From assembly GCF_004153605.1 (NCBI RefSeq), contig NZ_SDSI01000002.1, forward strand, positions 620,001 through 684,000: DNA of 64,000 bases, given 5' to 3'. The position numbers were made by a program, and so were the translations under genes. Positions 8,075 to 17,727 of the stretch are shown here, in pieces. Position 1 is the first letter of the stretch, and every line of letters starts with the position of its first letter. The DNA comes from Qipengyuania_B thermophila (GTDB lineage Bacteria > Pseudomonadota > Alphaproteobacteria > Sphingomonadales > Sphingomonadaceae). Under the pieces are notes generated by a model. That model saw nothing but the letters and a program-made list of their open reading frames with translations. It did not search any database and was not told the DNA's origin.

Positions 8075-8350
8075 TCAGTCGAGGGCAGGCGGATTGTACA
8101 GGTTGAGGTCCTCGGCCACGATCCAGCCGTTGACGTAGTTGGCGACATAAAGCCCGGTCAGCACCGCCGCGAGCAGCGTTGCCCGCAGGACCAGACGTCC
8201 GGGGCGGAAATTGGCCGGCGCACTGTCGGCCTGGCCGGGGGTCTTGCGCAAGTTTAGCTCGTCATGGGTGCGCACCCCGAAGGGGAGCATGAGGAAGGCA
8301 CAGGCCGTCCACACCAGAATGTAAATCGCGACGATGGAGGTCCACTGCAT
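8075..8350 (-). CDS. DUF1467 family membrane protein
   Basis: A 91-residue inner-membrane protein with two transmembrane helices (about 5-24 and 52-72). It carries the DUF1467 pattern: AFLMLPFGVRT after the first helix, then PGQADSAPANFRP. Function is unknown across the family. It ends the long minus-strand operon and starts 13 nt after the RNase J stop; this nuoN-birA-coaX-rnj-DUF1467 order is, to my knowledge, common in alphaproteobacteria. The short gap to the convergent coiled-coil gene (8046-8074) holds no clear terminator. Confidence 0.92.
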   Translation of the reverse strand: MQWTSIVAIYILVWTACAFLMLPFGVRTHDELNLRKTPGQADSAPANFRPGRLVLRATLLAAVLTGLYVANYVNGWIVAEDLNLYNPPALD

Positions 8351-8363
8351 CAGCGACGCCGCC

Positions 8364-10001
8364 TCAGATCTGGATCACATGCACCTGCGGGTTCTTGCCG
8401 CTCCACCGACGGGCGGCCTGCCGGACGGCAACCCGCATCGCCTCCTGCAGCGCCGCTGCATCGCTGCGCCTGATGTCGCGTCGACGCGCCGCCTTGCCGG
8501 CGTCAGCCACCGCCTCCTCGACGAACTGCTCGTGATCTTCGTCGAGCGGCAGGCCGAAGCTGTGCACGGCGAGGATCGCATCCTCCTGCGCGACGACGAC
8601 CACGAGGCCGTTCGCGGCCAGCCGCCGCCGCGCCGTGACGGCATCGCCATCGGCAGGGATGATGAGGTCGCCATCGAGCACCAGACGGCCGGTCCGCACC
8701 CGCGCGATCACCTCCGGCGTGCCGGGCGCAAGCCGCACAATGTCGCCGTTCTTCTGAAGGAGACTGTGCGGCACGCCGCGCGCCTTTCCAAGGCGTGCGT
8801 GCTCGACGAGGTGACGCAGCTCCCCGTGGACCGGCACGAGGATGTCTGGCCGCAAGCAGTCGATGAGGGTGTTCAACTCCGGCTGTCCGGGGTGGCCGGA
8901 AACATGGATGCGGCGCTGATCGTCCATGACCATGCGGATGCCGCGGCCCGCCAAGGCGTTCTGGACCTGACCGACGGCGACTTCGTTGCCGGGGATCTGG
9001 CGACTGGAGAAGAGCACGACGTCGCCTTCTGCCAGCTCGACCGGATGCGTTCCTTCGGCCATTCTCGCGAGGGCCGCCCGCGGCTCCCCCTGCCCGCCGG
9101 TCGCCAGCACCATGACCTGCCCCCGCGGCAGCTGCATGGCTTCCTCGGCGCTGATGGGGCGGGGAAACCCGACGAGATAGCCGCGTTGCTGCGCCACCTC
9201 GATGATGCGGTCGATCGACCGTCCCGCGACACAGATCTGCCGCCCCGTTTCGCGCGCCACCTCGCCGAGCGACTGAAGCCGCGCCACGTTCGAAGCGAAG
9301 GTGGTGACCACGATCCTGCTGTCCGGATGACGACGCACCTCCTCGAGCAGGCCCTTGTACACGGCACCCTCGGACCCGCTCGGGGTTGGCTTGAAGACGT
9401 TCGTGGAGTCGCTGACCAGCGCAAGCACACCTTCGTCGCCAAGCGCACGCAGCTCGTCGAGATCAGCCGGTTCATCGATGATCGGCTCGGCGTCGAATTT
9501 CCAGTCGCCGGAGTGGAACACCCGCCCGTGGGCCGTGTCGATGAGCAGCGCATTCGCCTCGGCAATGGAATGCGCCATGGGCAGGAAGGTGAGCGTGAAC
9601 GGCCCGAGCCGGAACGGCTCGCGGAGGGCGTCGATGACGTGAACCTCCACCCGGTCGCTCAGACCCGCCTCGGCGAGCTTGCGCGCGATCAGCTCGGCGG
9701 CGAACGGCATGGCGTAGATCGGCAGGTGGAGTTCGTCCGCCAGATAAGGGATGGCGCCGATGTGGTCCTCGTGACCGTGCGTGATCACGAGGCCGACCAC
9801 CTCGGACAGGCGCTCCTCCACGAACTCCAGATCGGGGAACACCAGATCCACGCCCGGATAGCGTCCGCCGGAGAACGTCATCCCGAGGTCGACCATCAGC
9901 CACTTGCCGTCGCAGCCGTAGAGGGTGACGTTCATCCCCACCTCGCCGGAGCCGCCCAGCGCCAGGAAAAGAAGCTCGTTCTCGGGTGTGCCGTTCTTCA
10001 T
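8364..10001 (-). CDS. rnj: Ribonuclease J
   Basis: A metallo-beta-lactamase/beta-CASP nuclease of 545 residues with 5'-3' exonuclease and endonuclease activity in the family; in alphaproteobacteria it matures rRNA and takes part in mRNA decay. The zinc-binding HGHEDH motif is at 75-80, after the start-typical LALGGSGEVGMNVTLYG. Further motifs are GDWKFD, SDSTN in the beta-CASP part and HVSGHPG (a later metal ligand). Length is normal. Its ATG overlaps the coaX stop by 4 nt (ATGA). The presence of both RNase J and RNase E (rne at 40 kb) is usual in alphaproteobacteria. Confidence 0.97.
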   Translation of the reverse strand: MKNGTPENELLFLALGGSGEVGMNVTLYGCDGKWLMVDLGMTFSGGRYPGVDLVFPDLEFVEERLSEVVGLVITHGHEDHIGAIPYLADELHLPIYAMPFAAELIARKLAEAGLSDRVEVHVIDALREPFRLGPFTLTFLPMAHSIAEANALLIDTAHGRVFHSGDWKFDAEPIIDEPADLDELRALGDEGVLALVSDSTNVFKPTPSGSEGAVYKGLLEEVRRHPDSRIVVTTFASNVARLQSLGEVARETGRQICVAGRSIDRIIEVAQQRGYLVGFPRPISAEEAMQLPRGQVMVLATGGQGEPRAALARMAEGTHPVELAEGDVVLFSSRQIPGNEVAVGQVQNALAGRGIRMVMDDQRRIHVSGHPGQPELNTLIDCLRPDILVPVHGELRHLVEHARLGKARGVPHSLLQKNGDIVRLAPGTPEVIARVRTGRLVLDGDLIIPADGDAVTARRRLAANGLVVVVAQEDAILAVHSFGLPLDEDHEQFVEEAVADAGKAARRRDIRRSDAAALQEAMRVAVRQAARRWSGKNPQVHVIQI

Positions 10002-10789
10002 CGCCGGTTCCGTCTTGCCATCAGGGCGAGCCCTTTCAAGGTGAGGTCTCCATCCACCACGTCGAACAAACGCGTGTGTTCCTGAAACAGCACCGCAAGG
10101 CCGCCTGTTGCGATGACGGTGCAGGGGCGGCCGATCTCGTTCCGCATGCGCGTCACCAGCCCCTCGATCATGGCGACATAGCCCCAGAACAGGCCGACGC
10201 GCATCTGCTCCTCCGTCGTGCGGGCGACGATCTGTGCTCCGGCGGGTGGTGACACCGGCACCCGCGGCAGTTTGGCCGTGTTGGCAACCAGCGCTTCAAG
10301 CGAGAGATTGATGCCGGGCGCGATGATCCCGCCCTTGTATGCTCCGTCGGCGGCCACGTGATCAAAGGTGGTGGCCGTGCCAAAATCGACGACGATGAGG
10401 TCGCCCGGATGCTCGGCGTGCGCCGCCACCGCGTTCAGCGCCCGGTCCGCGCCCAAGGAGGCAGGATCGGGCAAATCTATCCGCATCGGCCATCCCGTCT
10501 CCCCCTCGCCTGCAAACTCGGCGGTGACACCGAAATAGCGGCTGGCTAGCTGCGCAAGGTTGTGCCGTGCGCGGGGCACGACGGTGCCGATGATGCACGC
10601 ATTGATTTCGGTCCGCGCGTGCCCCTCGATGGCGAGCAGTTGCAGAAGCCAGACCGCGTACTCGTCCGCAGTGCGGCGCGGGTCGGTGGCGATGCGCCAG
10701 CGTGCGCAGATGCGGGGCGCGGCGCCCCCTTCGGCGGCGATCAGGGCAAACACCACGTTCGTGTTGCCGACATCAACGGCGAGAAGCAC
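9998..10789 (-). CDS. coaX: Type III pantothenate kinase
   Basis: First enzyme of coenzyme A synthesis: phosphorylates pantothenate with ATP. The 263-residue protein opens with MLLAVDVGNTNVVFAL, the phosphate-1 motif of the ASKHA fold (DxGNTN). It contains GADRALNAVAAH (the GxDR substrate motif) and VVDFGTATTFD, the second phosphate-binding motif, then GGIIAPG. The length is normal. It sits between birA (3-nt gap) and rnj (4-nt overlap). No coaA-type kinase is seen in the window. Confidence 0.97.
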   Translation of the reverse strand: MLLAVDVGNTNVVFALIAAEGGAAPRICARWRIATDPRRTADEYAVWLLQLLAIEGHARTEINACIIGTVVPRARHNLAQLASRYFGVTAEFAGEGETGWPMRIDLPDPASLGADRALNAVAAHAEHPGDLIVVDFGTATTFDHVAADGAYKGGIIAPGINLSLEALVANTAKLPRVPVSPPAGAQIVARTTEEQMRVGLFWGYVAMIEGLVTRMRNEIGRPCTVIATGGLAVLFQEHTRLFDVVDGDLTLKGLALMARRNRR

Positions 10790-10792
10790 GGT

Positions 10793-11536
10793 TCACACCT
10801 CCGTCACGAGCGAAACGTCGCCAGCGGTGATCTGGCGCACGGTCCCATCCGCTGTCCTGACGAGAAGCGCGCCATCGGCTGTCAGCGACTGAAAACGGCC
10901 GGTCTCCTCGCTGGCACCGGCGCGGAAACTGAGCGGCGTTCCGGCCGGATGCGCCCTGTCCAGCCAGTCGCGGATGATCGGCCCCAGTCCGTGCGACCGC
11001 CAGCGCGCGACGCACTCGGCCATGTGCTCGGCAAGCGCGGCGGCAAACGTGTCGCGATCCGGTGAAGGTCCAAATTGCGCCAGAGCAACCGTGGGGCGGT
11101 CAGGCAGGGCCGGCGCCGAGGCAAGGTTCACGCCGATGCCGACGACCACCCATTGCTGCTGCCGTTCGAGGAGTATTCCCGCCGCCTTGGCCTTGCCGAT
11201 CAGCAGGTCGTTCGGCCACTTGAGCATCAGCGGTAGTTCGGGGGCGAGACACGGGCGCACGGCTTCGAACAGGGCGAGACCCGCTGCAAGCGAAAGGCTG
11301 GCCGGCGCGGGGTCGGTAGCCGTGACGCGCACGGCCGTCGACCCCATGAAATTGCCGCTGCCGTCATGCCAGTGCCGCCCGAGACGCCCGCGACCGTCCG
11401 ACTGCCGGTCCGCGATCAGCCACTCCCCCTCCGCAGGCGGATCACCGGCAGCGATGCGGGCGAGCAGGTCCGAATTCGTGGAACCGGTTTCGCGGACGGT
11501 GCGCAGCGAGATGGAAGGTCCAACCCTCCCGCTCAT
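10793..11536 (-). CDS. birA: Biotin--[acetyl-CoA-carboxylase] ligase
   Basis: Activates biotin as biotinyl-AMP and attaches it to the biotin carboxyl carrier protein. The 247-residue protein has the catalytic GRGRLGRHW loop, TGSTNSDLL near the N-terminus and LKWPNDLLI with the active-site lysine, followed by GIGVNL. There is no N-terminal winged helix, so it is the monofunctional form that cannot act as biotin-operon repressor. ATG overlaps the nuoN stop by 4 nt, so its expression is tied to the complex I operon. Confidence 0.96.
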   Translation of the reverse strand: MSGRVGPSISLRTVRETGSTNSDLLARIAAGDPPAEGEWLIADRQSDGRGRLGRHWHDGSGNFMGSTAVRVTATDPAPASLSLAAGLALFEAVRPCLAPELPLMLKWPNDLLIGKAKAAGILLERQQQWVVVGIGVNLASAPALPDRPTVALAQFGPSPDRDTFAAALAEHMAECVARWRSHGLGPIIRDWLDRAHPAGTPLSFRAGASEETGRFQSLTADGALLVRTADGTVRQITAGDVSLVTEV

Positions 11537-13008
11537 GCCGTCAGGAACAGCGCGCTCGCCGCCGCCGCCGCCCAGCGCTCCATCGCCGGAGTGAGCAGGA
11601 ATCCGAGCGGCGAGAGGAGCACCGTCGATGCCGCGAGCACCGACCAGTGGCCGGCCGGGTTGCGGGCCACTTCCGCACGCGCGTCGGATGACGGGCGGGC
11701 GTCGAAGAACATGACCTTGACGAACTTGATGTAGTAGAAGGCACCGATCACGCTCGCAGCAATGCCCACAGTTGCCAGCGCGATCAGCCCGGCGTCGACC
11801 GCCGCCTGGAACACGACCAGCTTGGCGTAGAACCCGAACAGCGGCGGGATGCCGGCCAGGCTGAACATCAGCACCAGCAACGCCCAGGCGAGCGCCGGCT
11901 TGCGCTGGGCGAGGCCGGCGATGCTGCCGAACGTCTCCATCGGCACCCCGTCAGCGTCGTGCAGCATGAGCAGCGCGACGAAGCTGCCCAGGGTCATGAC
12001 CGCATAGATCGCCAGGTAGATGAGCATGGCGCTGACCCCGGCGGCCGTTCCTGTCGCCAGCCCGATCAGCAGAAAGCCGACATTGTTGATCGAGCTGTAG
12101 GCGAGCACCCGCTTGAGGTTTTCCTGCCCGATCGCGCCCAGGGCGCCGACGACGATGGAGGCCAGCGCGACAAAGGCGACAATCTGCTGCCAGGCGGCGA
12201 ACTGCTCCCCGAAGGCGCTGAAGGACAGCCGCGTCAGGATGGCGACAGCGGCGATCTTCGGCGCACCGGCGAAGAAGGTCGTCACCGGCGTCGGCGCGCC
12301 GTCATACACGTCGGGCGTCCACATGTGGAATGGGACGGCCGAGATCTTGAACGCCAGCCCGGCAAAGACGAGCACGATCCCGAAGAGCGCGCCGGTGCCA
12401 AGCTCGCCGGCTAGGGCAGTGCGGATTGCATCAAAGTTCGTGCTGCCGGCGAATCCGTACACGAGGCTCATCCCGTAAAGCAGAATGCCGCTCGCAAGGC
12501 CGCCGAGGATGAAGTACTTCAGGCCCGCTTCGGCAGACCGCATGTCACTGCGGGCGAAGCTTGCGAGGATGTAGGACGAAAGGCTGGACAGCTCGAGCCC
12601 GATGTATAGCGTCATGAGGTCCGTGGCCGAAACCAGCAGGCTCATGCCCACGGCGTTGAACAGCAGCAGGACGGGATACTCGCCACGATACTGTCCGCGC
12701 CGCTCGAAGAAGCTCGGCGTGACGACGAGGCAGGCGAAGGTGCTCAGGTAGATCAGCAGCTTGGCGACGGCGGAGAAGGCGTCGAGCCGCAGCAGCGCGC
12801 CGAAAGCATTCGCGTCCGGACCCGCCGTGCCGTTCAGCAGCAGCGCGAGGGTGTAGATCGACGCACCGGCAAGCGCGGACGCCGCCGCAATCGTGAGCAC
12901 ACGTGCGGCCGCTCGCGGCAACCATGCCGAGAGCAGCAGCAGCACGAGAGCGACCAGACACAGGCCGAGTTCGGCGCCGATCAGCATCAACGAGGTTGCA
13001 AAGTTCAT
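11533..13008 (-). CDS. nuoN: NADH-quinone oxidoreductase subunit N
   Basis: Antiporter-like proton-pumping subunit of complex I, in the inner membrane. 491 residues with about 14 predicted helices. The broken-helix region with conserved Lys and Glu is visible (YIGLELSSLSSYIL, then KYFILGGLASGILLYG). The sequence AFKISAVPFHMWTPDVYDGA is the typical lysine and proline region of Mrp-like subunits. The ATG falls on the stop of nuoM (shared base) and the end overlaps birA, so it is the last nuo gene of the operon. Confidence 0.97.
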   Translation of the reverse strand: MNFATSLMLIGAELGLCLVALVLLLLSAWLPRAAARVLTIAAASALAGASIYTLALLLNGTAGPDANAFGALLRLDAFSAVAKLLIYLSTFACLVVTPSFFERRGQYRGEYPVLLLFNAVGMSLLVSATDLMTLYIGLELSSLSSYILASFARSDMRSAEAGLKYFILGGLASGILLYGMSLVYGFAGSTNFDAIRTALAGELGTGALFGIVLVFAGLAFKISAVPFHMWTPDVYDGAPTPVTTFFAGAPKIAAVAILTRLSFSAFGEQFAAWQQIVAFVALASIVVGALGAIGQENLKRVLAYSSINNVGFLLIGLATGTAAGVSAMLIYLAIYAVMTLGSFVALLMLHDADGVPMETFGSIAGLAQRKPALAWALLVLMFSLAGIPPLFGFYAKLVVFQAAVDAGLIALATVGIAASVIGAFYYIKFVKVMFFDARPSSDARAEVARNPAGHWSVLAASTVLLSPLGFLLTPAMERWAAAAASALFLTA

Positions 13009-14558
13009 CAGTGGTGCCCTTCACCGGTCGCCGCACGGTGAGCAATCGCGTTCGCCGGAAGCTCGCGCGGCTCTCCGATCACCGGTAGGGCATCTCCGGC
13101 AGGTGCCGCACGGGCAAGTCTTGCCTCGAGAGCGGCGATGTCGTTGCGCATCGGGGCGAGAAAGGGTTCGGGATAGACGCCCATCCACAGCACGGCTGCC
13201 GCAATCGGTGTGAGAAGCGTCCACTCGCGCGCCGTCAGATCGGGCATACGTGCGGCTTCCGGCGTCCTGTGACCGCCATAGGCAATGCGGGCGTAGAGGT
13301 AGAGCATGTAGCCCGCACCAAGAATGATGCCCGTCGTCAGGACAAGGGCAGCCCAGCTGGAAATCTGGTACACCCCCGCCAGGCTCAGGAATTCGGCCAC
13401 GAAACCGCTTGTGCCGGGCAGCCCGATCGCCGCCATGGTGAAGAACAGGAAGAACACGGCGTAGCGCGGCATTGTGTCGGCAAGGCCGCCATAGCGCGCG
13501 ATTTCCCGCGTATGCAGACGGTCATAGATCACGCCCACGCACAGGAACAGCGCGCCCGACACCAGACCATGCGAGAGCATCATGATCATGGCGCCCTCGA
13601 GTCCCTGGACGTTGAAGGCGAACAGTCCGGCCGTGACGATCGCCATGTGCGCGACCGAGGAGTAGGCGATCAGCTTCTTCATGTCCTCCTGGACCAGCGC
13701 GATCAAGCTGGTGATGACGACCGCCGCCATTGACAGGCCGAGGATCAGCCAGGTGAACTGCGCGCTCGCCTCTGGGAACATCGGCAGGCTGAAGCGGATG
13801 AAGCCGTACCCGCCCATCTTGAGCAGAACGCCTGCAAGGATCACCGATCCCGCAGTCGGCGCCTGCACGTGCGCGTCGGGCAGCCAGGTGTGAACTGGCC
13901 ACATCGGCATCTTGACGGCGAAGCTGGCGAAGAACGCCAGCCACAGCCATGTCTGCGCGCCGGCAGGGAAGTCCGTCTGCATCAGGTCCGGGATGTAGGA
14001 CGTGCCGGCCGTGGTGATCATCCACAGCATGGCGATGAGCATCAGGACGGATCCGAGCAGCGTGTAGAGGAAGAACTTGTAGCTTGCGTAGATGCGGTTG
14101 TCGCCGCCCCAGATCCCGATGATCAGATACATCGGAATCAGCCCGGCTTCGAAGAACACGTAGAACAGGATCAGGTCCTGTGCCGCGAACACCCCGATCA
14201 TGAGCGTTTCCATGAACAGGAAGGCGGCCATATACTCGCCCACGCGCGTGTCGATCGCGCGCCAGCTCGCCAGAATGCACAGCGGCATGAGGAAGACGCT
14301 GAGAAGGATCAGCATGAGCGCGATGCCGTCGATCCCGAGCGCCCAGGCAAAACCGGAGAACAGCGGCGCGTATTCCTGGAACTGCCACTGCGGCCCGCCG
14401 ACCTCGTAAAGCCTCCACAGGAGCACGCCGCCGGCAAGGTTCACCAGCGTCGCCCCCAGCGCCAGCTGGCGAGCCGCCGCAGCCTGCAGGAACAGGCACG
14501 CCAGCCCTGCGACCAGCGGCACGAGCATGAGGAGCGAGAGCAAGGGATAACCGGTCAT
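13008..14558 (-). CDS. nuoM: NADH-quinone oxidoreductase subunit M
   Basis: Antiporter-like proton-pumping subunit of complex I. 516 residues and about 14 membrane helices. Typical features: YVFFEAGLIPMYLIIGIWGG (conserved glutamate helix), FFASFAVKMPMWPVHTWLPD and AYSSVAHMAI. I chose the ATG at 14558 (MTGYPLLSLLML) because it overlaps the nuoL stop by 4 nt and gives the normal length; the 39-residue upstream extension of the open frame is Arg-rich and lies within nuoL. Confidence 0.97.
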   Translation of the reverse strand: MTGYPLLSLLMLVPLVAGLACLFLQAAAARQLALGATLVNLAGGVLLWRLYEVGGPQWQFQEYAPLFSGFAWALGIDGIALMLILLSVFLMPLCILASWRAIDTRVGEYMAAFLFMETLMIGVFAAQDLILFYVFFEAGLIPMYLIIGIWGGDNRIYASYKFFLYTLLGSVLMLIAMLWMITTAGTSYIPDLMQTDFPAGAQTWLWLAFFASFAVKMPMWPVHTWLPDAHVQAPTAGSVILAGVLLKMGGYGFIRFSLPMFPEASAQFTWLILGLSMAAVVITSLIALVQEDMKKLIAYSSVAHMAIVTAGLFAFNVQGLEGAMIMMLSHGLVSGALFLCVGVIYDRLHTREIARYGGLADTMPRYAVFFLFFTMAAIGLPGTSGFVAEFLSLAGVYQISSWAALVLTTGIILGAGYMLYLYARIAYGGHRTPEAARMPDLTAREWTLLTPIAAAVLWMGVYPEPFLAPMRNDIAALEARLARAAPAGDALPVIGEPRELPANAIAHRAATGEGHH

Positions 14559-16615
14559 CGCACAAGCACCCAGCTCACCGCCGCGACCACGCCGAGCAGC
14601 ATGACAAAGGCGTAGTTTGCCAGCTGGCCGTTCTGCAGGTGACGGACCGCGCGGCTTCCGCGCCGCACCACCCAAGCCGCGCCATCAGGCCCGAAGCGGT
14701 CGACCAGGCCGACATCCCCGCGCCGCCAGAACAGCCGGCCGAGCCAGAAGGCCGGGCGCACGAACACGGCGTTGTAAATTTCGTCGAAGTACCATTTGCG
14801 GTACACGAAGCGGTAGATCGGGCCGAGCTGCTCGGCCGCCTGTCCGGGCAGGCGCGTATCCCGGAGGTATGCCTGCCAGGCCAGTGCCAGCCCCGCCAGC
14901 ATGGCGATCGTCGCCGCCAGCTTCACCAGCAGGGGCACCTCGTGCATCGCATGCATGAGCGGCGCGTTGTAGAAGATGGAGCCGCCCCAGAACTCCTCGC
15001 GGTCGAGGAAGGCGCCGGAGAAGACGAACCCCGCCGCCACCGCGCCGACCATCAGCACCCCCAGAGGAAGGAGCATCGAGGCCGGGCTTTCGTGCGGATG
15101 GTAGCCGCCGGTGCCGGCCTCGTAATTGGGTGAAGGGACGGCATGCGGCCCCTTGGGCTGCGCGTCTTCCTGGCTCGGCGGATTGTCGGCACCACCATGG
15201 TGAGCATCGTCATGCGCCGCGTGAGCGATGTGCGGGCTGTCGGCCCACCGCGGCCGCCCGAAGAACGTCAGGAACATCAGGCGCCAGCTGTAGAAGCTTG
15301 TGAGGAAGGCCGCGAACGCACCGACCCAGAACGCGAAACGCCCCATCTCGCTGCCGCGGGCAAACGCCACCTCGAGGATCGCGTCCTTGGAATGGAAGCC
15401 CGCAAAGCCGCCGATGCCGTAGATGCCGACGCCTGTGATCGCCAGCGTGCCGATCAGCATCGCCCAGAACGTGACCGGAATATCGCGCCGGAGGGCGCCG
15501 TAATAGCGCATGTCCTGCTCGTGATGCATCGCGTGGATGACGCTGCCCGCGCCGAGAAACAGCAGGGCCTTGAAGAAGGCATGGGTGAACAGGTGGAACA
15601 TGGCCGCCCCGTAGGCGCCGACGCCAGCGGCAAAGAACATGTAACCGAGCTGGGAACAGGTCGAATAGGCAATCACCCGCTTGATGTCCCACTGGGTCGT
15701 ACCGACCGTAGCGGCGAAGAGACAAGTGGCGGCACCGATGAAGGTGACGAGCGCAAGCGCGACCGGTGCCGTCTCGAACATGGGCGACAGGCGGCACACC
15801 ATGAACACCCCGGCCGTCACCATGGTGGCGGCATGGATCAGCGCCGACACCGGCGTCGGGCCTTCCATCGCGTCGGGCAACCAGGTGTGCAGCCCCAGCT
15901 GCGCCGACTTGCCCATCGCGCCGATGAACAGCAGGATGCACAAGACGTCCATCGTCTGCAGACGCATGCCGAGGAAGGTGATGGTCGCCCCGCTCATCGC
16001 CGGCGCGGCGTCGAGGATCTGGCCGATGGAGGTGGTGCCGAACACCAGAAACGTGCCGAAGATCCCCAGCATGAACCCGAGATCGCCGACGCGATTGACC
16101 ACGAACGCCTTGATCGCCGCCGCATTCGCGCTCGGCTTGCGGTACCAGAAACCGATGAGCAGGTAAGAGGCCAGCCCCACCCCCTCCCAGCCGAAGAACA
16201 TCTGCACGAGGTTGTCCGCCGTCACCAGCATGAGCATGGCGAAGGTGAACAGGCTGAGGTAGGCGAAGAAGCGCGGCTGGTCCGGATCCTCGGCCATGTA
16301 GCCCCAGGAATAAATGTGCACGAGCGCAGACACGCTCGTGATGACGACCAGCATGACCGCCGTCAGCGTGTCCACCCGCAACGCCCAGTCGAACACCAGC
16401 GTCCCCGACTGGACCCAGGGCGCGACCGGCACGAGAGCCGGAGACGCCTCGCCCGTCAGGAAGCCGAGGAAGATCGGCCAGGACAGGGCACACGCAACGA
16501 GCAGAGCGCCGGTCGTCACCGCCTTGGCAAAGACCGGCGGCGCCGCCTTGTTGACGATGCCGGCCGCCAGCGCCGCCAGCAACGGCAGGAACACGATGAT
16601 GGTGATGGGTTGCAC
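14555..16615 (-). CDS. nuoL: NADH-quinone oxidoreductase subunit L
   Basis: The largest antiporter-like subunit of complex I, with the long lateral helix. 686 residues. Motifs: FFGWEGVGLASYLLIGFWY, GKSAQLGLHTWLPDAMEGPT and AYSTCSQLGYMFFAAGVG. A loop near residues 465-500 is rich in His, Asp, Pro and Gly (HAAHDDAHHGGADNPPSQED) and is longer than in E. coli, as often in sphingomonads. The C-terminal third ends in FAYVMLL-like hydrophobic helices. It starts 7 nt after nuoK and overlaps nuoM. Confidence 0.97.
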   Translation of the reverse strand: MQPITIIVFLPLLAALAAGIVNKAAPPVFAKAVTTGALLVACALSWPIFLGFLTGEASPALVPVAPWVQSGTLVFDWALRVDTLTAVMLVVITSVSALVHIYSWGYMAEDPDQPRFFAYLSLFTFAMLMLVTADNLVQMFFGWEGVGLASYLLIGFWYRKPSANAAAIKAFVVNRVGDLGFMLGIFGTFLVFGTTSIGQILDAAPAMSGATITFLGMRLQTMDVLCILLFIGAMGKSAQLGLHTWLPDAMEGPTPVSALIHAATMVTAGVFMVCRLSPMFETAPVALALVTFIGAATCLFAATVGTTQWDIKRVIAYSTCSQLGYMFFAAGVGAYGAAMFHLFTHAFFKALLFLGAGSVIHAMHHEQDMRYYGALRRDIPVTFWAMLIGTLAITGVGIYGIGGFAGFHSKDAILEVAFARGSEMGRFAFWVGAFAAFLTSFYSWRLMFLTFFGRPRWADSPHIAHAAHDDAHHGGADNPPSQEDAQPKGPHAVPSPNYEAGTGGYHPHESPASMLLPLGVLMVGAVAAGFVFSGAFLDREEFWGGSIFYNAPLMHAMHEVPLLVKLAATIAMLAGLALAWQAYLRDTRLPGQAAEQLGPIYRFVYRKWYFDEIYNAVFVRPAFWLGRLFWRRGDVGLVDRFGPDGAAWVVRRGSRAVRHLQNGQLANYAFVMLLGVVAAVSWVLVR

Positions 16616-16622
16616 CGCGGCC

Positions 16623-16928
16623 TCAGTCCTTCAGCCTGTCGACATCGTCGATCGCGATCGTCCCGCGACCGCGATAGTAGATCACGAGGATCGCCAGCCC
16701 GATCGCCGCTTCCGCTGCCGCCACGGTCAGCACGAACATGGCGAAGATCTGCCCGGTGAGATCGCCGAGAAACGCGCTGAAGCCGACCAGATTGATGTTC
16801 ACGGCGAGCAGGATGAGCTCGATCGCCATCAGGATGACGATGACGTTCTTGCGGTTCAGGAAGATGCCGAGGACGCCGAGGACGAACAGGATGGCGCTGA
16901 CCACGACGTAGTGTTCGATGCCGATCAC
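16623..16928 (-). CDS. nuoK: NADH-quinone oxidoreductase subunit K
   Basis: Small three-helix membrane subunit of complex I. From the GTG at 16928 (MIGIEHYVVVSAILF) it has 101 residues, the canonical length. The conserved membrane glutamates lie in NVIVILMAIELILLAVNIN and in FVLTVAAAEAAIGLAIL. The start is decided by the ribosome site: GAGGAG is directly against an ATG three codons upstream (16937) but 9 nt from the GTG. The same arrangement is seen at gltA. It follows nuoJ after a short gap of about 50 nt. Confidence 0.95.
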   Translation of the reverse strand: MIGIEHYVVVSAILFVLGVLGIFLNRKNVIVILMAIELILLAVNINLVGFSAFLGDLTGQIFAMFVLTVAAAEAAIGLAILVIYYRGRGTIAIDDVDRLKD

Positions 16929-16980
16929 GACACGCATCTCCTCGCCCAGCGGAGAAAATCCGTCTTCGAACGAGGTCCGA

Positions 16981-17601
16981 TCACAGCTCGACCCCCTCTC
17001 CCACCTTGGGCCTGGTCATCACTGTGGCATCGACCGGCTTGCGCCCGATCTGCCGCGCGATGTCCTGCCGCGCAGCCGATCCGCGGCGGTCGCGGTGCGT
17101 CAGCACGATCGCCCCGATCATTGCCACGAGAAGGATGAGACCGGCCATCTCGAACAGGAACACATACCGCGTGTAGAGCAGCGCCCCCACGTTCTGGATG
17201 TTGCTGAGCCCCGGCAGCGCCTGCGAGGGCGCGGCCGGCGTGCCGAGCGCCAACCCTCCTGCACGGTAGGCGCCGAAGCCGAGCACCATTTCGGCCAGCA
17301 GCACCAGCGCGACGGCGAAACCCAGCGGGGCGTTGCGCACGAACCCGGCCCGCATGCTCGCCACATCGATGTCCAGCATCATGACGACGAACAGGAACAG
17401 CACCGCAACGGCGCCGACATAGACGATGACGAGCAGCACGGCGACGAATTCGGCACCGACCAACACCATCAGACCGGCTGCGTTGAAGAAGGCGAGGATC
17501 AGCCAGAGGACGGAATGAACGGGGTTGCGCGCGAGGATCACCATCACCGCAGCGAGGATGACGATGGTCGCGAACATGTAGAAGGCAAAGAGCTGGATCA
17601 T
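16981..17601 (-). CDS. nuoJ: NADH-quinone oxidoreductase subunit J
   Basis: Membrane subunit of complex I with five helices and 206 residues. The start MIQLFAFYMFATIVILAAVMV and the motif FNAAGLMVLVGAEFVAVLLVIVYVGAVAVL (the pi-bulge helix involved in coupling) are clear over its two halves. The C-terminus extends past the last helix in a basic cytoplasmic tail of about 40 residues. The 126-nt gap to nuoI upstream (17602-17727) is the longest in the operon and holds no gene that I can support. Confidence 0.97.
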   Translation of the reverse strand: MIQLFAFYMFATIVILAAVMVILARNPVHSVLWLILAFFNAAGLMVLVGAEFVAVLLVIVYVGAVAVLFLFVVMMLDIDVASMRAGFVRNAPLGFAVALVLLAEMVLGFGAYRAGGLALGTPAAPSQALPGLSNIQNVGALLYTRYVFLFEMAGLILLVAMIGAIVLTHRDRRGSAARQDIARQIGRKPVDATVMTRPKVGEGVEL

Positions 17602-17727
17602 GCTGTTCGTCGCCCCATGCCGTGGCCGGGCTTTGCTCCCCTAAGACAGTCCCGTGGCCGTTTGGACACCGGCGGATCGCACCGGCGCTCCGCTCGTGAC
17701 TCGTGCGCGGTCGTGTTGCTGCCGCCC

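Noticed and set aside
8334..10085. A 583-codon open frame on the plus strand
   Set aside because: It is the antisense shadow of RNase J.
15143..16759. A 538-codon open frame on the plus strand opposite nuoL and nuoK
   Set aside because: Extremely Arg/His/Glu-rich composition and no motif; the opposite strand codes for unmistakable NuoL.
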